Shown: positions 1 to 8,156, counted from the first letter of the stretch. The stretch is 21,541 nt of DNA from Minisyncoccota bacterium (GCA_021129615.1 JAJOKY010000012.1:1-21541); one strand, 5' to 3'. Program-made: numbers and translations. Notes: a model not told the origin generated them from the sequence alone.

Positions 1-214
1 CTTCGTCCTCTTCCTGATTATTGTCCTCATTCCTAGAAACTTCCTTATTAGAGTTTTCACTTCCTTCTGTGAATGATTTAGATGAAGGAGCTTCATCTAT
101 GCTCTCTACTGGTTCTTCTTTTTTCTCACCCTCTTTTCTCTTTTTTATTAGATAAAAAAGAATTCCAACTAGAACTAAAATAGCTAAAATAGAAATTAAT
201 ATTTGTGTATTCAT
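1..214 (-). CDS. Membrane-anchored acidic protein, 3' part cut by window edge
   Basis: Seventy-one codons are visible, starting at ATG 214-212 and running off the window's left edge without a stop. Residues 4-22 form one hydrophobic segment (ILISILAILVLVGILFYLI), followed at once by a basic patch (KKRKEGEKK) and then a Glu/Ser/Asn-rich, low-complexity acidic tail. The layout (short outside N-terminus, one membrane helix, basic cytoplasmic stop-transfer, long charged tail) suggests a bitopic protein whose soluble part lies inside the cell. It follows murC in the same direction with about 80 bases between them, so co-transcription is possible. No Shine-Dalgarno site is visible. I do not recognise the family, and a downstream domain may exist beyond the window. 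Confidence 0.6.
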   Translation of the reverse strand, partial: MNTQILISILAILVLVGILFYLIKKRKEGEKKEEPVESIDEAPSSKSFTEGSENSNKEVSRNEDNNQEEDE

Positions 215-293
215 TGTATTTATTTTTCTTATTTTTAATTTTAATCGACCATTAATAAATAGAGCTATGTCTATCTATTAACTAATTATCTTA

Positions 294-1613
294 TTATTTT
301 TTCTTTTTGTCAAGGAAAAATCTCTTTATATCCAAGAAAAGATTATTAATATCACCTGCACCAATTACCATTACTAGGTCTTTTGCTCGCATATCTTTCA
401 ATAGATATCGTTTCATTTCAGTCATATTTTTTTTATAAAAAACATTTTTTCCTGAAAGTTTTGCTATATTTTTAGAACTATTTTTTTCAGTAAATAACTT
501 GTCATTCCTACCAATAACACCAAAGATAGGAAGAATAAAAATTTTATCTACTGGGGCAACACTTAGCACCCTAACAAAGTCATCAAAAAAATGAGTAGTT
601 CTATTATGCTGATGTGGTTGAAAAATAACTATTATTCTATTTTTTGGATATTTTTCTCTAGCTCCAGCAAGTGTTTTTTCTAGTTCTATTGGGTGGTGAG
701 CATAATCAGAAACCATATTAATCCCCTGGTACCCAGTTTTAAAAATCTCAAAACGACGCCAACAGCCACGATAAGTTGAAAGTGACTTTAAAATAGATTT
801 GCTACTTATTCCCAAAAAACGAGCTGTCTTAAAAGCTGCTAGTGCATTAGATATATTGTGCTCGCCTGGAATTTTTATTATCTTTTTAATAAGTAGGGCT
901 TCTTTTTCTTTTTGTGAATAATAGCTGGTTTTCCTGTTTTTGCTCAAAACCTTAGCTGTATTTTTATCATCTCCATTTGCAATAATAACTCCCCCCTTCA
1001 ATAGTCTCTTAAAATACCTTGAAAATGCTCTAGTGATATTATCAAAATTCTTATAATAATCTAGGTGGTCTTTGTCTATATTAGTAATCGTAATAACATT
1101 TGGATGATAATTTAAAAAAGATTCTTTATATTCGTCAGCTTCAATCAAGAGGTATTTAGATTTTCCTTTTCTAAAATTTTTACCATCAAACTCTTTTAAT
1201 TTGGTTCCAATAATAACAGTTGGATCTAATCCAGCATCAATCATCACTAGGGATAACATCGCCGTGGTAGTACTTTTTCCATGAGTTCCAGAAACGGCGA
1301 TAGTGAAATAGTCTTTTGTCAATTCTCCAAGGGCCTCTGGATAGCTCATCGTTTTAATTTTTCTTCTTTTGGCTTTCTTAATCTCAGGGTTGCCTGATAG
1401 TGCAGCTGGTGTATATATTAGTAGATCAATACTATCCTTAAGGTTATCGGGTGAGTGAGAGCCAATAGCTATCTCAATCCCCTCTTTTTTTAATTCTTGA
1501 ATAATCTCTGAACTATTTCTATCAGAACCGCTTATCTTATCTCCTTTAGATAAAAAATATCTTGCCAAAGAAGAGACCCCTATGCCACCTATGCCTACAA
1601 AATGTATATTCAT
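294..1613 (-). CDS. murC: UDP-N-acetylmuramate--L-alanine ligase MurC
   Basis: ATP-dependent cytoplasmic ligase adding L-alanine to UDP-MurNAc, the first peptide step of peptidoglycan precursor synthesis. The 439-residue length fits the family. The N-terminal Rossmann-like UDP-binding domain starts with GIGGIGVSSLA (residues 7-17); the Mur-ligase P-loop is SGTHGKSTTTAM (108-119); the metal/carbamate-region motif is EADEYKESFL (158-167); NISNALAA follows in the central domain; the C-terminal domain carries YAHHP, characteristic of MurC. All expected blocks are present, so it should be active. It starts 2 nt after the stop of the RNA ligase-like gene upstream, so the two are probably co-transcribed. 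No Shine-Dalgarno is visible. It lies about 14 kb from the dcw genes at the other end of the window, so the cell-wall cluster is split. Confidence 0.96.
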   Translation of the reverse strand: MNIHFVGIGGIGVSSLARYFLSKGDKISGSDRNSSEIIQELKKEGIEIAIGSHSPDNLKDSIDLLIYTPAALSGNPEIKKAKRRKIKTMSYPEALGELTKDYFTIAVSGTHGKSTTTAMLSLVMIDAGLDPTVIIGTKLKEFDGKNFRKGKSKYLLIEADEYKESFLNYHPNVITITNIDKDHLDYYKNFDNITRAFSRYFKRLLKGGVIIANGDDKNTAKVLSKNRKTSYYSQKEKEALLIKKIIKIPGEHNISNALAAFKTARFLGISSKSILKSLSTYRGCWRRFEIFKTGYQGINMVSDYAHHPIELEKTLAGAREKYPKNRIIVIFQPHQHNRTTHFFDDFVRVLSVAPVDKIFILPIFGVIGRNDKLFTEKNSSKNIAKLSGKNVFYKKNMTEMKRYLLKDMRAKDLVMVIGAGDINNLFLDIKRFFLDKKKK

Positions 1614-1615
1614 AA

Positions 1616-2140
1616 TTATATTTTAAATTCTTTTATAAATTTATTATACTTTAATTTTTCCTCCATTAAAACAAGTGAGCTTACTCTAAAGCTAATATTT
1701 ATTGTCTCGTCTATTACTGGTATCTCTTCGGGTTCAATATTCCTAAACATAAGACTACTAACCCTGCCAAGTGTTATGTGCGGATAAGAGTTATTATCTA
1801 ATGAATCGCTGTTATTAATGCGTCTCTTGATTAGGTCTATTGATTTAGATTTTTTGATATTAGCCCAAATCATTTTCGGTCTTTCGGGTATTAGTGGCCA
1901 ATAAGAGATGTTTTCTATTAAAATATTAAAAGGCTCTATCTCTTCCGAAATTTCATTTAGACAACTTAATATCTCTTCTATTCTTTTGTTATTAACTGAG
2001 TGAAAGCGATATAGTGTAAAATGAATATCTTCATCTTTAGTCCACTTGACCGAAAACTCACTCAAAGAATTCTTAAAATGTATTATGTTTTCTATCACCT
2101 CTTTTGGTGGAAATATTCCTATGAAAAAATTTCTTCTCAT
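1616..2140 (-). CDS. thpR: 2'-5' RNA ligase / cyclic phosphodiesterase family protein (ThpR/LigT-like)
   Basis: A 174-residue 2H-phosphoesterase superfamily protein. The two signature HxT motifs are visible: HFTL (residues 40-43) and HITL (121-124), about 80 residues apart as expected for the duplicated fold. The start MRRNFFIGIFPPKEV also matches the family's usual N-terminus (R-x-F-hydrophobic-A/G-hydrophobic). Family members hydrolyse 2',3'-cyclic phosphates (RNA 2',3'-cyclic phosphodiesterase) and can join tRNA halves through 2'-5' bonds; the substrate in this organism cannot be told from sequence. It is the first gene of a short minus-strand unit with murC and is divergent from the gene at 2200, with 59 bases between the starts. 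No Shine-Dalgarno site is visible. Confidence 0.85.
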   Translation of the reverse strand: MRRNFFIGIFPPKEVIENIIHFKNSLSEFSVKWTKDEDIHFTLYRFHSVNNKRIEEILSCLNEISEEIEPFNILIENISYWPLIPERPKMIWANIKKSKSIDLIKRRINNSDSLDNNSYPHITLGRVSSLMFRNIEPEEIPVIDETINISFRVSSLVLMEEKLKYNKFIKEFKI

Positions 2141-2187
2141 AAATATAATGATATTATTATTCTCTATTATTTTATCAAAAAATATAC

Positions 2188-2193
2188 TATAAT
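2188..2193 (+). promoter_or_regulatory. Probable -10 box placing the transcription start at the ATG of the 2200 gene
   Basis: A perfect TATAAT hexamer lies at 2188-2193, only 6 nt before ATG 2200. With the usual 6-7 nt from the -10 box to the transcription start, the message would begin at or within a base of the start codon, that is, leaderless. An overlapping TATACT at 2183-2188 would move the start a few bases upstream. No good -35 is visible in this AT-rich stretch, so the call rests on the hexamer and its position. Confidence 0.45.
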
Positions 2194-2199
2194 CAAAAT

Positions 2200-2499
2200 A
2201 TGGAATTAGGAATATCGGGAATAGAAAAAAATAATATTATAAATATAATGAGAAGTCTTGGTTATATTTCACGAGAAAGAAGCGGTGAGGAGTTTTCGTT
2301 TATTAGGCCATTTGGGCGAAGTGGTTATCCTCGTTTTCATATTTTTATTAGATTTGATAGGGGTAAAAAAGCCATCTTTAATCTTCATCTTGATCAAAAA
2401 AAACCGATATATTCGGGGTCTAGGGCTCATTCTGCAGAGTATGATGGGTTTTTAGTGGAGGAAGAGATGGATAGAATCAAAAAACATATATCTTCTTGA
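2200..2499 (+). CDS. Conserved-looking hypothetical protein, 99 aa
   Basis: A small soluble protein with no signal peptide or membrane segment. Residues 41-66 form a block (SGYPRFHIFIRFDRG... then FNLHLDQKKP) rich in aromatic, His and basic residues, followed by SGSRAHSAEYDG (72-83) and an amphipathic C-terminal helix. I recall similar proteins with an LHLDQKKP...AHS.EYDG block in other CPR genomes, always unnamed; that is memory, not a search. It opens a plus-strand unit and its TGA stop is only 3 nt from the ATG of the HhH-domain protein, so translation is probably coupled and a shared job with that DNA-binding-type protein is possible. The -10 box sits so close that the mRNA is likely leaderless. 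Function unknown. Confidence 0.75.
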   Translation: MELGISGIEKNNIINIMRSLGYISRERSGEEFSFIRPFGRSGYPRFHIFIRFDRGKKAIFNLHLDQKKPIYSGSRAHSAEYDGFLVEEEMDRIKKHISS

Positions 2500-2502
2500 T
2501 TT

Positions 2503-3183
2503 ATGACCAAAATAAATAAAAAAATTAGCAATAGGCTAATTGAAATTGCTGAACTCTTAGACCTTAAGGGTGGAAACCAAGGATATCGTAAAAATGCTTA
2601 TTTAAATGTGTCAAAAATTCTAGAGAATGATGATATTCAAATTGATCTATTATATAAGGAAAATGGGCTAAAAGGAATTGAATCAATAAAGGGTATAGGG
2701 AAAAGTATCGCTAAAAAAATTGAAGAATTTATAACTAAAGGTGAAATATCATATCTTAAAGAGTTAAGAGAAGAGACTACCATAAGACAGGTAGTAACTC
2801 ACTACTTTAAAACCAAGGGTGTCAGCTTAGAGGAACTAAAGAAAAATGCCCGAAAAAGGACCATCGTCTATTCAAGGTACACCAAGCCCGCAAAAGAGCT
2901 AATAGAGCTCGCCGGTAGTATAGAAGAGGCCAAAAAAGCGATTACTACCGTCTCTGAATGGGCAAAATCTAGGGATTTAGAATATACAATAGAGACAGTC
3001 TTTAAGAAATGGCTAGAGCTTGATAAGTTAAAGCCAAAAGAGATAATTAAAAAACCATACTATAATGGAGATCCACTTATCTGGTCAAAAACAAAAAATA
3101 AGTGGTTCGTTATTGATAAAACCAATACTTGGCTTGAGTTCGCTGATACCGAAGATAAGATTGAGTGGAAAATTATAAAATAA
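2503..3183 (+). CDS. Pol beta/PolX-type 8-kDa helix-hairpin-helix domain protein without polymerase domain
   Basis: A 226-residue protein. Residues 6-92 look like the N-terminal 8-kDa domain of family X DNA polymerases: a helical start (SNRLIEIAELLDLKG), an NAY motif (31-33), and the HhH hairpin KGIGKSIAKKIEEF (63-76). Aligned to human Pol beta on the HhH, Lys72 here falls on the Schiff-base lysine Lys72 of Pol beta (GxGxxIAxKIxEF), while Lys68 is Ser. The catalytic palm, fingers and PHP domains of PolX are absent. Instead there is an alpha-helical middle (93-180) and a short Trp-rich C-terminal module (190-226: GDPLIW, KWFVIDK, WLEFA, IEWK) that I do not recognise by name. Possible roles are DNA-end or gap binding or 5'-dRP/AP lyase activity in base-excision repair. 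It sits between the 99-aa gene and fmt. Confidence 0.75.
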   Translation: MTKINKKISNRLIEIAELLDLKGGNQGYRKNAYLNVSKILENDDIQIDLLYKENGLKGIESIKGIGKSIAKKIEEFITKGEISYLKELREETTIRQVVTHYFKTKGVSLEELKKNARKRTIVYSRYTKPAKELIELAGSIEEAKKAITTVSEWAKSRDLEYTIETVFKKWLELDKLKPKEIIKKPYYNGDPLIWSKTKNKWFVIDKTNTWLEFADTEDKIEWKIIK

Positions 3184-3214
3184 TAGAAGATTTTTAAAAT
3201 AAAAATAATATCTT

Positions 3215-4210
3215 ATGAATAAAAGAATGACTAAAACCAAAGAAAAAAGGGCTAAAAAATTAAAAATAATATTTATTGGAACCCCAGACTTCGGAGCTAT
3301 TATGTTAGAAAAATTAATTGATAATGGTTATCTCCCTAGTTTAGTTATTACAAACCCTGATAGACCATCTGGTCGCGGGAAAAAAATCAATGAATCCGCG
3401 GTTTCAAAAATTTCTAAAAAATATAAGATTGATTTAATCAAGCCAGAAAAAATTAAAACTGCAGGAGATAAAATAGAAAAGATAGAGCCAGATCTAATTA
3501 TTGTAGCAGCCTATGGTCAATATATTCCATTGTGGATAATAGGAATTCCAAAATATGGGACTATAAATGTGCACCCTTCTCTCTTGCCAAAATATCGCGG
3601 GTCATCTCCGATCCAATATCCAATTTTTAATGGAGATAAGGAGACTGGAACCACTATAATGTTAATGAATGAAGAGATGGATAAAGGAGATATACTTTCT
3701 CAGAAAAAGATTATACTTAATTCTAATGAAACTTATGAGAGTCTATTTGTAAAATTATCAAACCTCAGTGCTAATCTCTTAATTAAGACTATCCCTAGTT
3801 GGATTAATGGAAAAATTAAACCAAAAAAACAAAATAAAGCGAAAGCAGTTTATAGTAAAGTTCTAAATAGATATGACGGTAAAATAGATTGGAAAAATAG
3901 CGCTAATTATATAGAAAGACAGGTTCGAGCCTTTAATCCATGGCCTGGATCTTATACATATTTTAAATTACCAAACCTAAAAAATGAAAAATTATTTAAG
4001 GTTCTGGATGGAGGAATTTTAAAGCAGACTAAGGTTGGACCATTTGGACCTCCCGGAAAAACATATGTTGCTCCCAATGGAAATATTGCTGTACAAACGG
4101 GTAAAGATTTTTTTATAATTAAAAAATTTCAGATTGAGGGAGGGGTGGCGATTAATAGTAGTGACTATCTTAAAGATAACATCAGTCTTATAGGTCTAAT
4201 CTTAAAATAG
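3215..4210 (+). CDS. fmt: Methionyl-tRNA formyltransferase Fmt
   Basis: Transfers a formyl group from 10-formyl-THF to Met-tRNA(fMet) for translation initiation in the cytoplasm. The 331 residues cover the formyltransferase domain: FIGTPDFGA (20-28), GRGKK, AAYGQYIP (98-105), NVHPSLLPKYRGSSPIQ (118-134) and MDKGDI (155-160). The catalytic trio Asn118, His120 and Asp156 is intact. The C-terminal tRNA-binding domain includes RAFNPWPGSY. The usual protein begins almost directly at the KIIFIGTPDF strand; here about 15 very basic residues precede it (KRMTKTKEKRAKK). Met5 is an alternative start (3227), which still leaves a basic tail. No Shine-Dalgarno is seen. It is the last gene of the 2200-4210 unit, 31 nt after the HhH protein. 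A peptide deformylase gene is not in view. Confidence 0.95.
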   Translation: MNKRMTKTKEKRAKKLKIIFIGTPDFGAIMLEKLIDNGYLPSLVITNPDRPSGRGKKINESAVSKISKKYKIDLIKPEKIKTAGDKIEKIEPDLIIVAAYGQYIPLWIIGIPKYGTINVHPSLLPKYRGSSPIQYPIFNGDKETGTTIMLMNEEMDKGDILSQKKIILNSNETYESLFVKLSNLSANLLIKTIPSWINGKIKPKKQNKAKAVYSKVLNRYDGKIDWKNSANYIERQVRAFNPWPGSYTYFKLPNLKNEKLFKVLDGGILKQTKVGPFGPPGKTYVAPNGNIAVQTGKDFFIIKKFQIEGGVAINSSDYLKDNISLIGLILK

Positions 4211-4316
4211 AGCCATACTGTCATTTAGTCAACTCGGGAGGGGTGGTAGAATTATAATAGATAAAGACCCATACTAAATAGTTACGATTGCTCATATAGT
4301 AATTTGAGAGAGTATC

Positions 4317-4529
4317 CTAATATTCTAAGGTATCTTCAATTTTTGAGGGGCTTTCTAATAAGTTAAAATCTATTAATGTTGGATTTTCAAATTCAAGATA
4401 ACTCCTCTCCCTCTCTCTTGAGGTAATATACCCAAAAGAAAAAGAGAGAGAAGAGATTAGAAAAATTCCTAAAAATAAGATAATTTCTCTCTTATTTTTT
4501 TTGACAAATACACCTATTTTTGATAGCAT
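4317..4529 (-). CDS. Small single-span membrane protein, 70 aa
   Basis: The sequence has a short basic N-terminus (MLSKIGVFVKKNKRE), one hydrophobic helix (residues 16-34, IILFLGIFLISSLSFSFGY), then ITSRERERSY and a polar tail of about 30 residues. The pattern 'SSLSF.FGY..' after a basic head is one I associate with small unnamed CPR proteins, often near competence or secretion-type genes, but I cannot name it. The basic head suggests an N-in orientation, which would place the tail outside. It is divergent from rpmA, with 32 AT-only-looking bases between the two ATGs, so both promoters must overlap there. No Shine-Dalgarno. Monocistronic in view. Confidence 0.65.
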   Translation of the reverse strand: MLSKIGVFVKKNKREIILFLGIFLISSLSFSFGYITSRERERSYLEFENPTLIDFNLLESPSKIEDTLEY

Positions 4530-4561
4530 TATTTTAAATAATTAATTAAATTAGTAATAGT

Positions 4562-4837
4562 ATGGCAACAACAAAAGCTTCGGGAACAACAAAATTAGGA
4601 AGAGACTCTAAGCCTAAATATCTTGGCGTCAAACTATATAGTGGTCAAAAAGCTAAAATTGGCTCAATTATTATCCGTCAAAGGGGAACAAAATTTCTTC
4701 CAGGAAAAAATGTTGGAAGAGGTAATGACGATACTCTTTTCGCTCTTTCTGCTGGACTAGTTAAATTCTCTACTACAAGAAAAGAGGGGTTTGATGGAAA
4801 AAAAAGAATTGCCAAGGTAGTAAGTGTAGTAGAATAA
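4562..4837 (+). CDS. rpmA: 50S ribosomal protein bL27
   Basis: A 91-residue ribosomal protein of the large subunit whose flexible N-terminus reaches the peptidyl-transferase centre. Family blocks are clear: GRDSKPKYLGVKLYSGQ (14-30), GSIIIRQRGTKFLPGKNVGRGNDDTLFAL (34-62). The N-terminus reads ATTKASGTTKLGRD rather than the common AHKKAGGSTRNGRD: the conserved Lys-Ala/Ser-Gly is kept, while His-Lys is replaced by Thr-Thr. There is no Firmicutes-style N-terminal extension. The usual upstream partner rplU (bL21) is missing from this locus, so the gene stands alone between a divergent small membrane gene and convergent pyrG (20-nt gap). Confidence 0.96.
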   Translation: MATTKASGTTKLGRDSKPKYLGVKLYSGQKAKIGSIIIRQRGTKFLPGKNVGRGNDDTLFALSAGLVKFSTTRKEGFDGKKRIAKVVSVVE

Positions 4838-4857
4838 TATACTTAAATTCTTAAAAA

Positions 4858-6489
4858 CTACTTTTTATCTCTTTTTTTGATACAAGAAGAGATAAAACTT
4901 TTAAAAAGGGGATGAGGAGCAGTTGGTCTAGACTTAAATTCTGGATGAAATTGTGTAGCTAGAAAGAATGGATGATCTTTAATCTCAATAATTTCTACTA
5001 AATTTTTTTTACTATTGATTCCAGACATAATCATACCGTTTTTTTCTAGGATCTCTCTATAGTCATTATTAAGTTCGTATCTGTGTCTATGTCTTTCAGA
5101 TATATTTTTTATCTTATAACTTTTAGCACTTATTGTTCCAGCTTTTATAGTGCAGGGATGTGCTCCTAGTCTCATTGTTCCTCCATATTGATTCTTTTTA
5201 AGGAGTGATTTTTGGTCTTCCATTATGTTAATAATTGGATCAGAGCAGCTGGGATCCATCTCTATCGAATTAGCTCCACTTATTCCACAAATATTTCTAG
5301 CAAACTCTATTATAGCAAGTTGCATTCCTAGACAAAGTCCAAAAATTGGTATCTTATTTTCTCGACAATATCTAATTACCTCTATCTTTCCTTCAGTCCC
5401 TCTACTACCAAATCCACCAGGGACTATAATTCCATCATAGTCTCTTAGTTCTTTTAGCTTGTTTTTATCCTCTTCATAAGACTCCGCAGAGAGCCATCTA
5501 ATTTCTGGTTTTTTAAAAAAACTCCAAGCAGCATGCTTGATAGCTTCAATTACTGATATATAGGAATCAGATAATGTAAAACTACCACTTTCAAAATACT
5601 TTCCAATAATTGCTATCTTCACTGGGTTTTTTGACCTCCTAATTTTTGAAATAAGATTACTCCACTCACTTAAGTCAGTATTCCGTTTTTTCATCTTAAA
5701 TTTAGATAAGATCCTATCACCTAAATTATCTTTTTCAAAATTAAGAGGTATCTCATATGCTAAATCGCAATCTGGTGCCGATATAATATCATCTATATCT
5801 ATATTACAAAAAATAGATATCTTCTTTTTTCTCACAATATCAAGTGGAAAAACAGATCTTCCAACAATTATATCTGGCTGAATACCAGCCTCATTTATTG
5901 TTCTAACTGCAGCTTGGGTCGGTTTCGTTTTCATCTCACCTATTGTGCTTGGGACTGGAAGATAACTGACTAACACGGAAAGAACTTTTTTGGGAAATTT
6001 TAATTTCATCATCCTAGCTGCCTCTAAAAATATAAAATTTTGATACTCTCCAACTGTTCCACCAATCTCAACCAAAACAAAATCAGATTTAGTATTTTTC
6101 CCAACTTTTTTTATTTGAGATATCACTTCGTTAGGAATGTGTGGTATAACTTCTACGCATTTTCCCTTGTATTCTAAATTCCTCTCTTTATTTATAACCT
6201 TAAGATATACTCTACCAGTAGTAATATAGTTATCTGAAGAAAAGTCAGATGAAAAAAACCTTTCATAGTTTCCGATATCTTGATCGCATTCAAGGGAATC
6301 ATCAGTAACAAAAACTTCTCCATGTTCAACAGGGTTCATAGTCCCAGCGTCTACATTAATGTATGGATCTATTTTAACGGCCGTAATAGTAAAACCTTTT
6401 CCTTGTAATATCTTACCAATGCTTGATGTAACAATCCCCTTCCCAATCCCTGACATTACACCACCCATAATAAATATAACTCTACTCAT
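4858..6489 (-). CDS. pyrG: CTP synthase PyrG
   Basis: Converts UTP to CTP using ATP and glutamine. The 543-residue length is normal. The N-terminal amidoligase domain has the P-loop GGVMSGIGKGIVTSSIG (9-25), KIDPYINVDAGTMNPVEHGEVFV (39-61) and EIGGTVGE (141-148). The C-terminal class I glutamine amidotransferase domain has PGGFGSRG (357-364), nucleophile Cys386 in GLCLGMQ, and the His515/Glu517 pair in FHPE. All catalytic residues are present. It is the last gene of a minus-strand run S41 protease - rplI - pyrG; its ATG lies 4 nt after the rplI stop, so it is probably translated by coupling. No Shine-Dalgarno of its own. Confidence 0.97.
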   Translation of the reverse strand: MSRVIFIMGGVMSGIGKGIVTSSIGKILQGKGFTITAVKIDPYINVDAGTMNPVEHGEVFVTDDSLECDQDIGNYERFFSSDFSSDNYITTGRVYLKVINKERNLEYKGKCVEVIPHIPNEVISQIKKVGKNTKSDFVLVEIGGTVGEYQNFIFLEAARMMKLKFPKKVLSVLVSYLPVPSTIGEMKTKPTQAAVRTINEAGIQPDIIVGRSVFPLDIVRKKKISIFCNIDIDDIISAPDCDLAYEIPLNFEKDNLGDRILSKFKMKKRNTDLSEWSNLISKIRRSKNPVKIAIIGKYFESGSFTLSDSYISVIEAIKHAAWSFFKKPEIRWLSAESYEEDKNKLKELRDYDGIIVPGGFGSRGTEGKIEVIRYCRENKIPIFGLCLGMQLAIIEFARNICGISGANSIEMDPSCSDPIINIMEDQKSLLKKNQYGGTMRLGAHPCTIKAGTISAKSYKIKNISERHRHRYELNNDYREILEKNGMIMSGINSKKNLVEIIEIKDHPFFLATQFHPEFKSRPTAPHPLFKSFISSCIKKRDKK

Positions 6490-6493
6490 AGTC

Positions 6494-6940
6494 TTACTCG
6501 TCTTTAGTAATTACAATCCTAATTGTGCTCGATAAATTATGATCAAATTCAATATCTACACTAAACTCACCAATAGCCTTTATCGGTTTTTCTAACTTTA
6601 TCTGGCTCTTAAGTAGATCAAAACCCCTCTCTTTAAGAGCGGTTTTTATCTTTACAGCGGTTAGTGCCTCAAATAGCTGCCCCTTATCTCCAACTTTTAA
6701 GGCAAATCTTAGTTCGGTCTGATTAATTTTACTAATTAAATCTTGAGTCTCCTTTAGTCTACTCTCTTCTTTTTGTCTGTTTATTTCTCTTTGAACTTCT
6801 GCCCACTGCATAATCTTCTTAGTGGCTACTTTAGCAAGATTGCGAGGAATCAAATAATTTCTAGCATAACCCCTTTCTACATTTTTAATTTCAAATTTTT
6901 TCCCAAGTTTTTCAATATCTTGAAATAGAATTACCTTCAT
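6494..6940 (-). CDS. rplI: 50S ribosomal protein bL9
   Basis: A full-length 148-residue bL9. The N-terminal 23S rRNA-binding domain shows KVILFQDIEKLGKK and the signature VERGYARNYLIPRNLA (21-36). A long charged connecting helix (about 45-75) leads to the C-terminal domain (LKVGDKGQLFEALTAVKI... through VDIEF). bL9 stabilises the L1-stalk region and helps keep the reading frame. Some CPR lineages are known to lack bL9, so an intact copy is a useful taxonomic marker here. It lies between the S41 protease gene (16-nt gap) and pyrG (4-nt gap), away from the rpsF-ssb-rpsR neighbours often seen in other bacteria. Confidence 0.97.
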   Translation of the reverse strand: MKVILFQDIEKLGKKFEIKNVERGYARNYLIPRNLAKVATKKIMQWAEVQREINRQKEESRLKETQDLISKINQTELRFALKVGDKGQLFEALTAVKIKTALKERGFDLLKSQIKLEKPIKAIGEFSVDIEFDHNLSSTIRIVITKDE

Positions 6941-6955
6941 AAGTATTTTTTTGTT

Positions 6956-8149
6956 TTATAATAATAGATTATATATCATCTCTCTTGTGACTTCAATAGC
7001 TCTTTCAAGTTGAGGGTCTCGCTCCTCCTTAATATCTTCTATACTCATTTCTACTACTATATCTGGGATTAGCCCTATGTCAGATATTGTATGCCCCTTT
7101 GGAGTCAACCAGTGGGCTACTGTTATTTTAATTGCAGACCCATCACTTAAATATTCAAGTGCTTGAATCGACCCCTTACCAAAAGAATTTTCTCCTATCA
7201 ATAATACACTATTATTGTCTCTTAGAGCACCAGCTAATATTTCAGAAGCGGAAGCTGATCCTCTATTTATTAAAACAACAATTGGAAATTTGGAAAACCT
7301 ATTAACCCCTCTCGATTTTATCTCTCTATCCCCCTCTAAAGACCTTTCGATAACAAAAACCTCTCCCCTATCAAAAAACGAATCACCTATTTTTTGAGCA
7401 ATATCTAGATATCCTCCAGAATTATTTCTCATATCTAAAATTATTCCCTTAGCTGGGCTATCTATTATTTCCATAGCGATTTTTCTAAAATCAGAATATG
7501 CTTTTCTATGAAAATGATAAAATTTTATATGAGCTATATCACCCTCAACCATCTCCCATTTAATGGATGGTGTTGTTATAATACTTCTTGTAATAGATAT
7601 TCTTTTTGGCTCACTCCACTCATTTCGTAAAATTAATAAAACTACATCAGTTCCTTCAGGGCCCCTAATTAAAGATACTGATTCTTCAATCGAAAGATTT
7701 TTAGTTTCTATTTCATTAATTTTTATAATCTTATCTCCTGATAATATCCCAGCCGCTTCTGCTGGTGTTCCCTTCATTGGAGCTATCACCTTAAGAAAAT
7801 TATCTCTTTTCCCAATCTCCATACCAACCCCCTGAAATACTCCATCGGCATCTTGAAGGAATTTCTTAGAGTCCTCAGGGTTAAAAAAGACTGTGTGCTG
7901 ATCACCTAAAGCATTGACCATCCCCTGAACTGCACCATGAATTAGTTCATCTGTACTTATCTTATCCGGATAGATAAAGTCACTTCTTATAGTTTGATAG
8001 GCCTCCATAATTAGTGTAAATTCAGTGTATTCAGGCCCAAAAAATTTTCTCGCTATTCTGATATCTCTTATAGAATATCCAACAAAAAAACTCACAAAAA
8101 TGAGTACTAATAAACTGAAAAAAATGAGTATATTTTTATAACTTTTCAT
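6956..8149 (-). CDS. S41-family C-terminal processing peptidase (CtpA/Prc-like)
   Basis: A membrane-anchored, PDZ-regulated serine protease acting outside the membrane. I place the start at ATG 8149 (MKSYKNILIF, 397 aa) rather than at 8185, because the upstream 12 codons add a second hydrophobic stretch without basic residues and a good promoter sits directly before 8149. Numbering from this start: N-terminal helix 5-24; PDZ about 103-176 (GVFQGVGMEIG ... GDKIIKINEIE); then the S41 core with LDMRNNSGGYL. The catalytic dyad is Ser300 (GSASASE) and Lys325 (FGKGSIQ), 25 residues apart as in the family. CtpA-type proteases trim or degrade exported proteins and cell-wall hydrolases. It leads the unit with rplI and pyrG. 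Confidence 0.93.
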   Translation of the reverse strand: MKSYKNILIFFSLLVLIFVSFFVGYSIRDIRIARKFFGPEYTEFTLIMEAYQTIRSDFIYPDKISTDELIHGAVQGMVNALGDQHTVFFNPEDSKKFLQDADGVFQGVGMEIGKRDNFLKVIAPMKGTPAEAAGILSGDKIIKINEIETKNLSIEESVSLIRGPEGTDVVLLILRNEWSEPKRISITRSIITTPSIKWEMVEGDIAHIKFYHFHRKAYSDFRKIAMEIIDSPAKGIILDMRNNSGGYLDIAQKIGDSFFDRGEVFVIERSLEGDREIKSRGVNRFSKFPIVVLINRGSASASEILAGALRDNNSVLLIGENSFGKGSIQALEYLSDGSAIKITVAHWLTPKGHTISDIGLIPDIVVEMSIEDIKEERDPQLERAIEVTREMIYNLLL

Positions 8150-8156
8150 TAAAATA

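Noticed and set aside
4211..4316. Possible RNA gene or terminator between fmt and the 70-aa gene
   Set aside because: No stem followed by a T-run and no cloverleaf could be found; the stretch looks unstructured.
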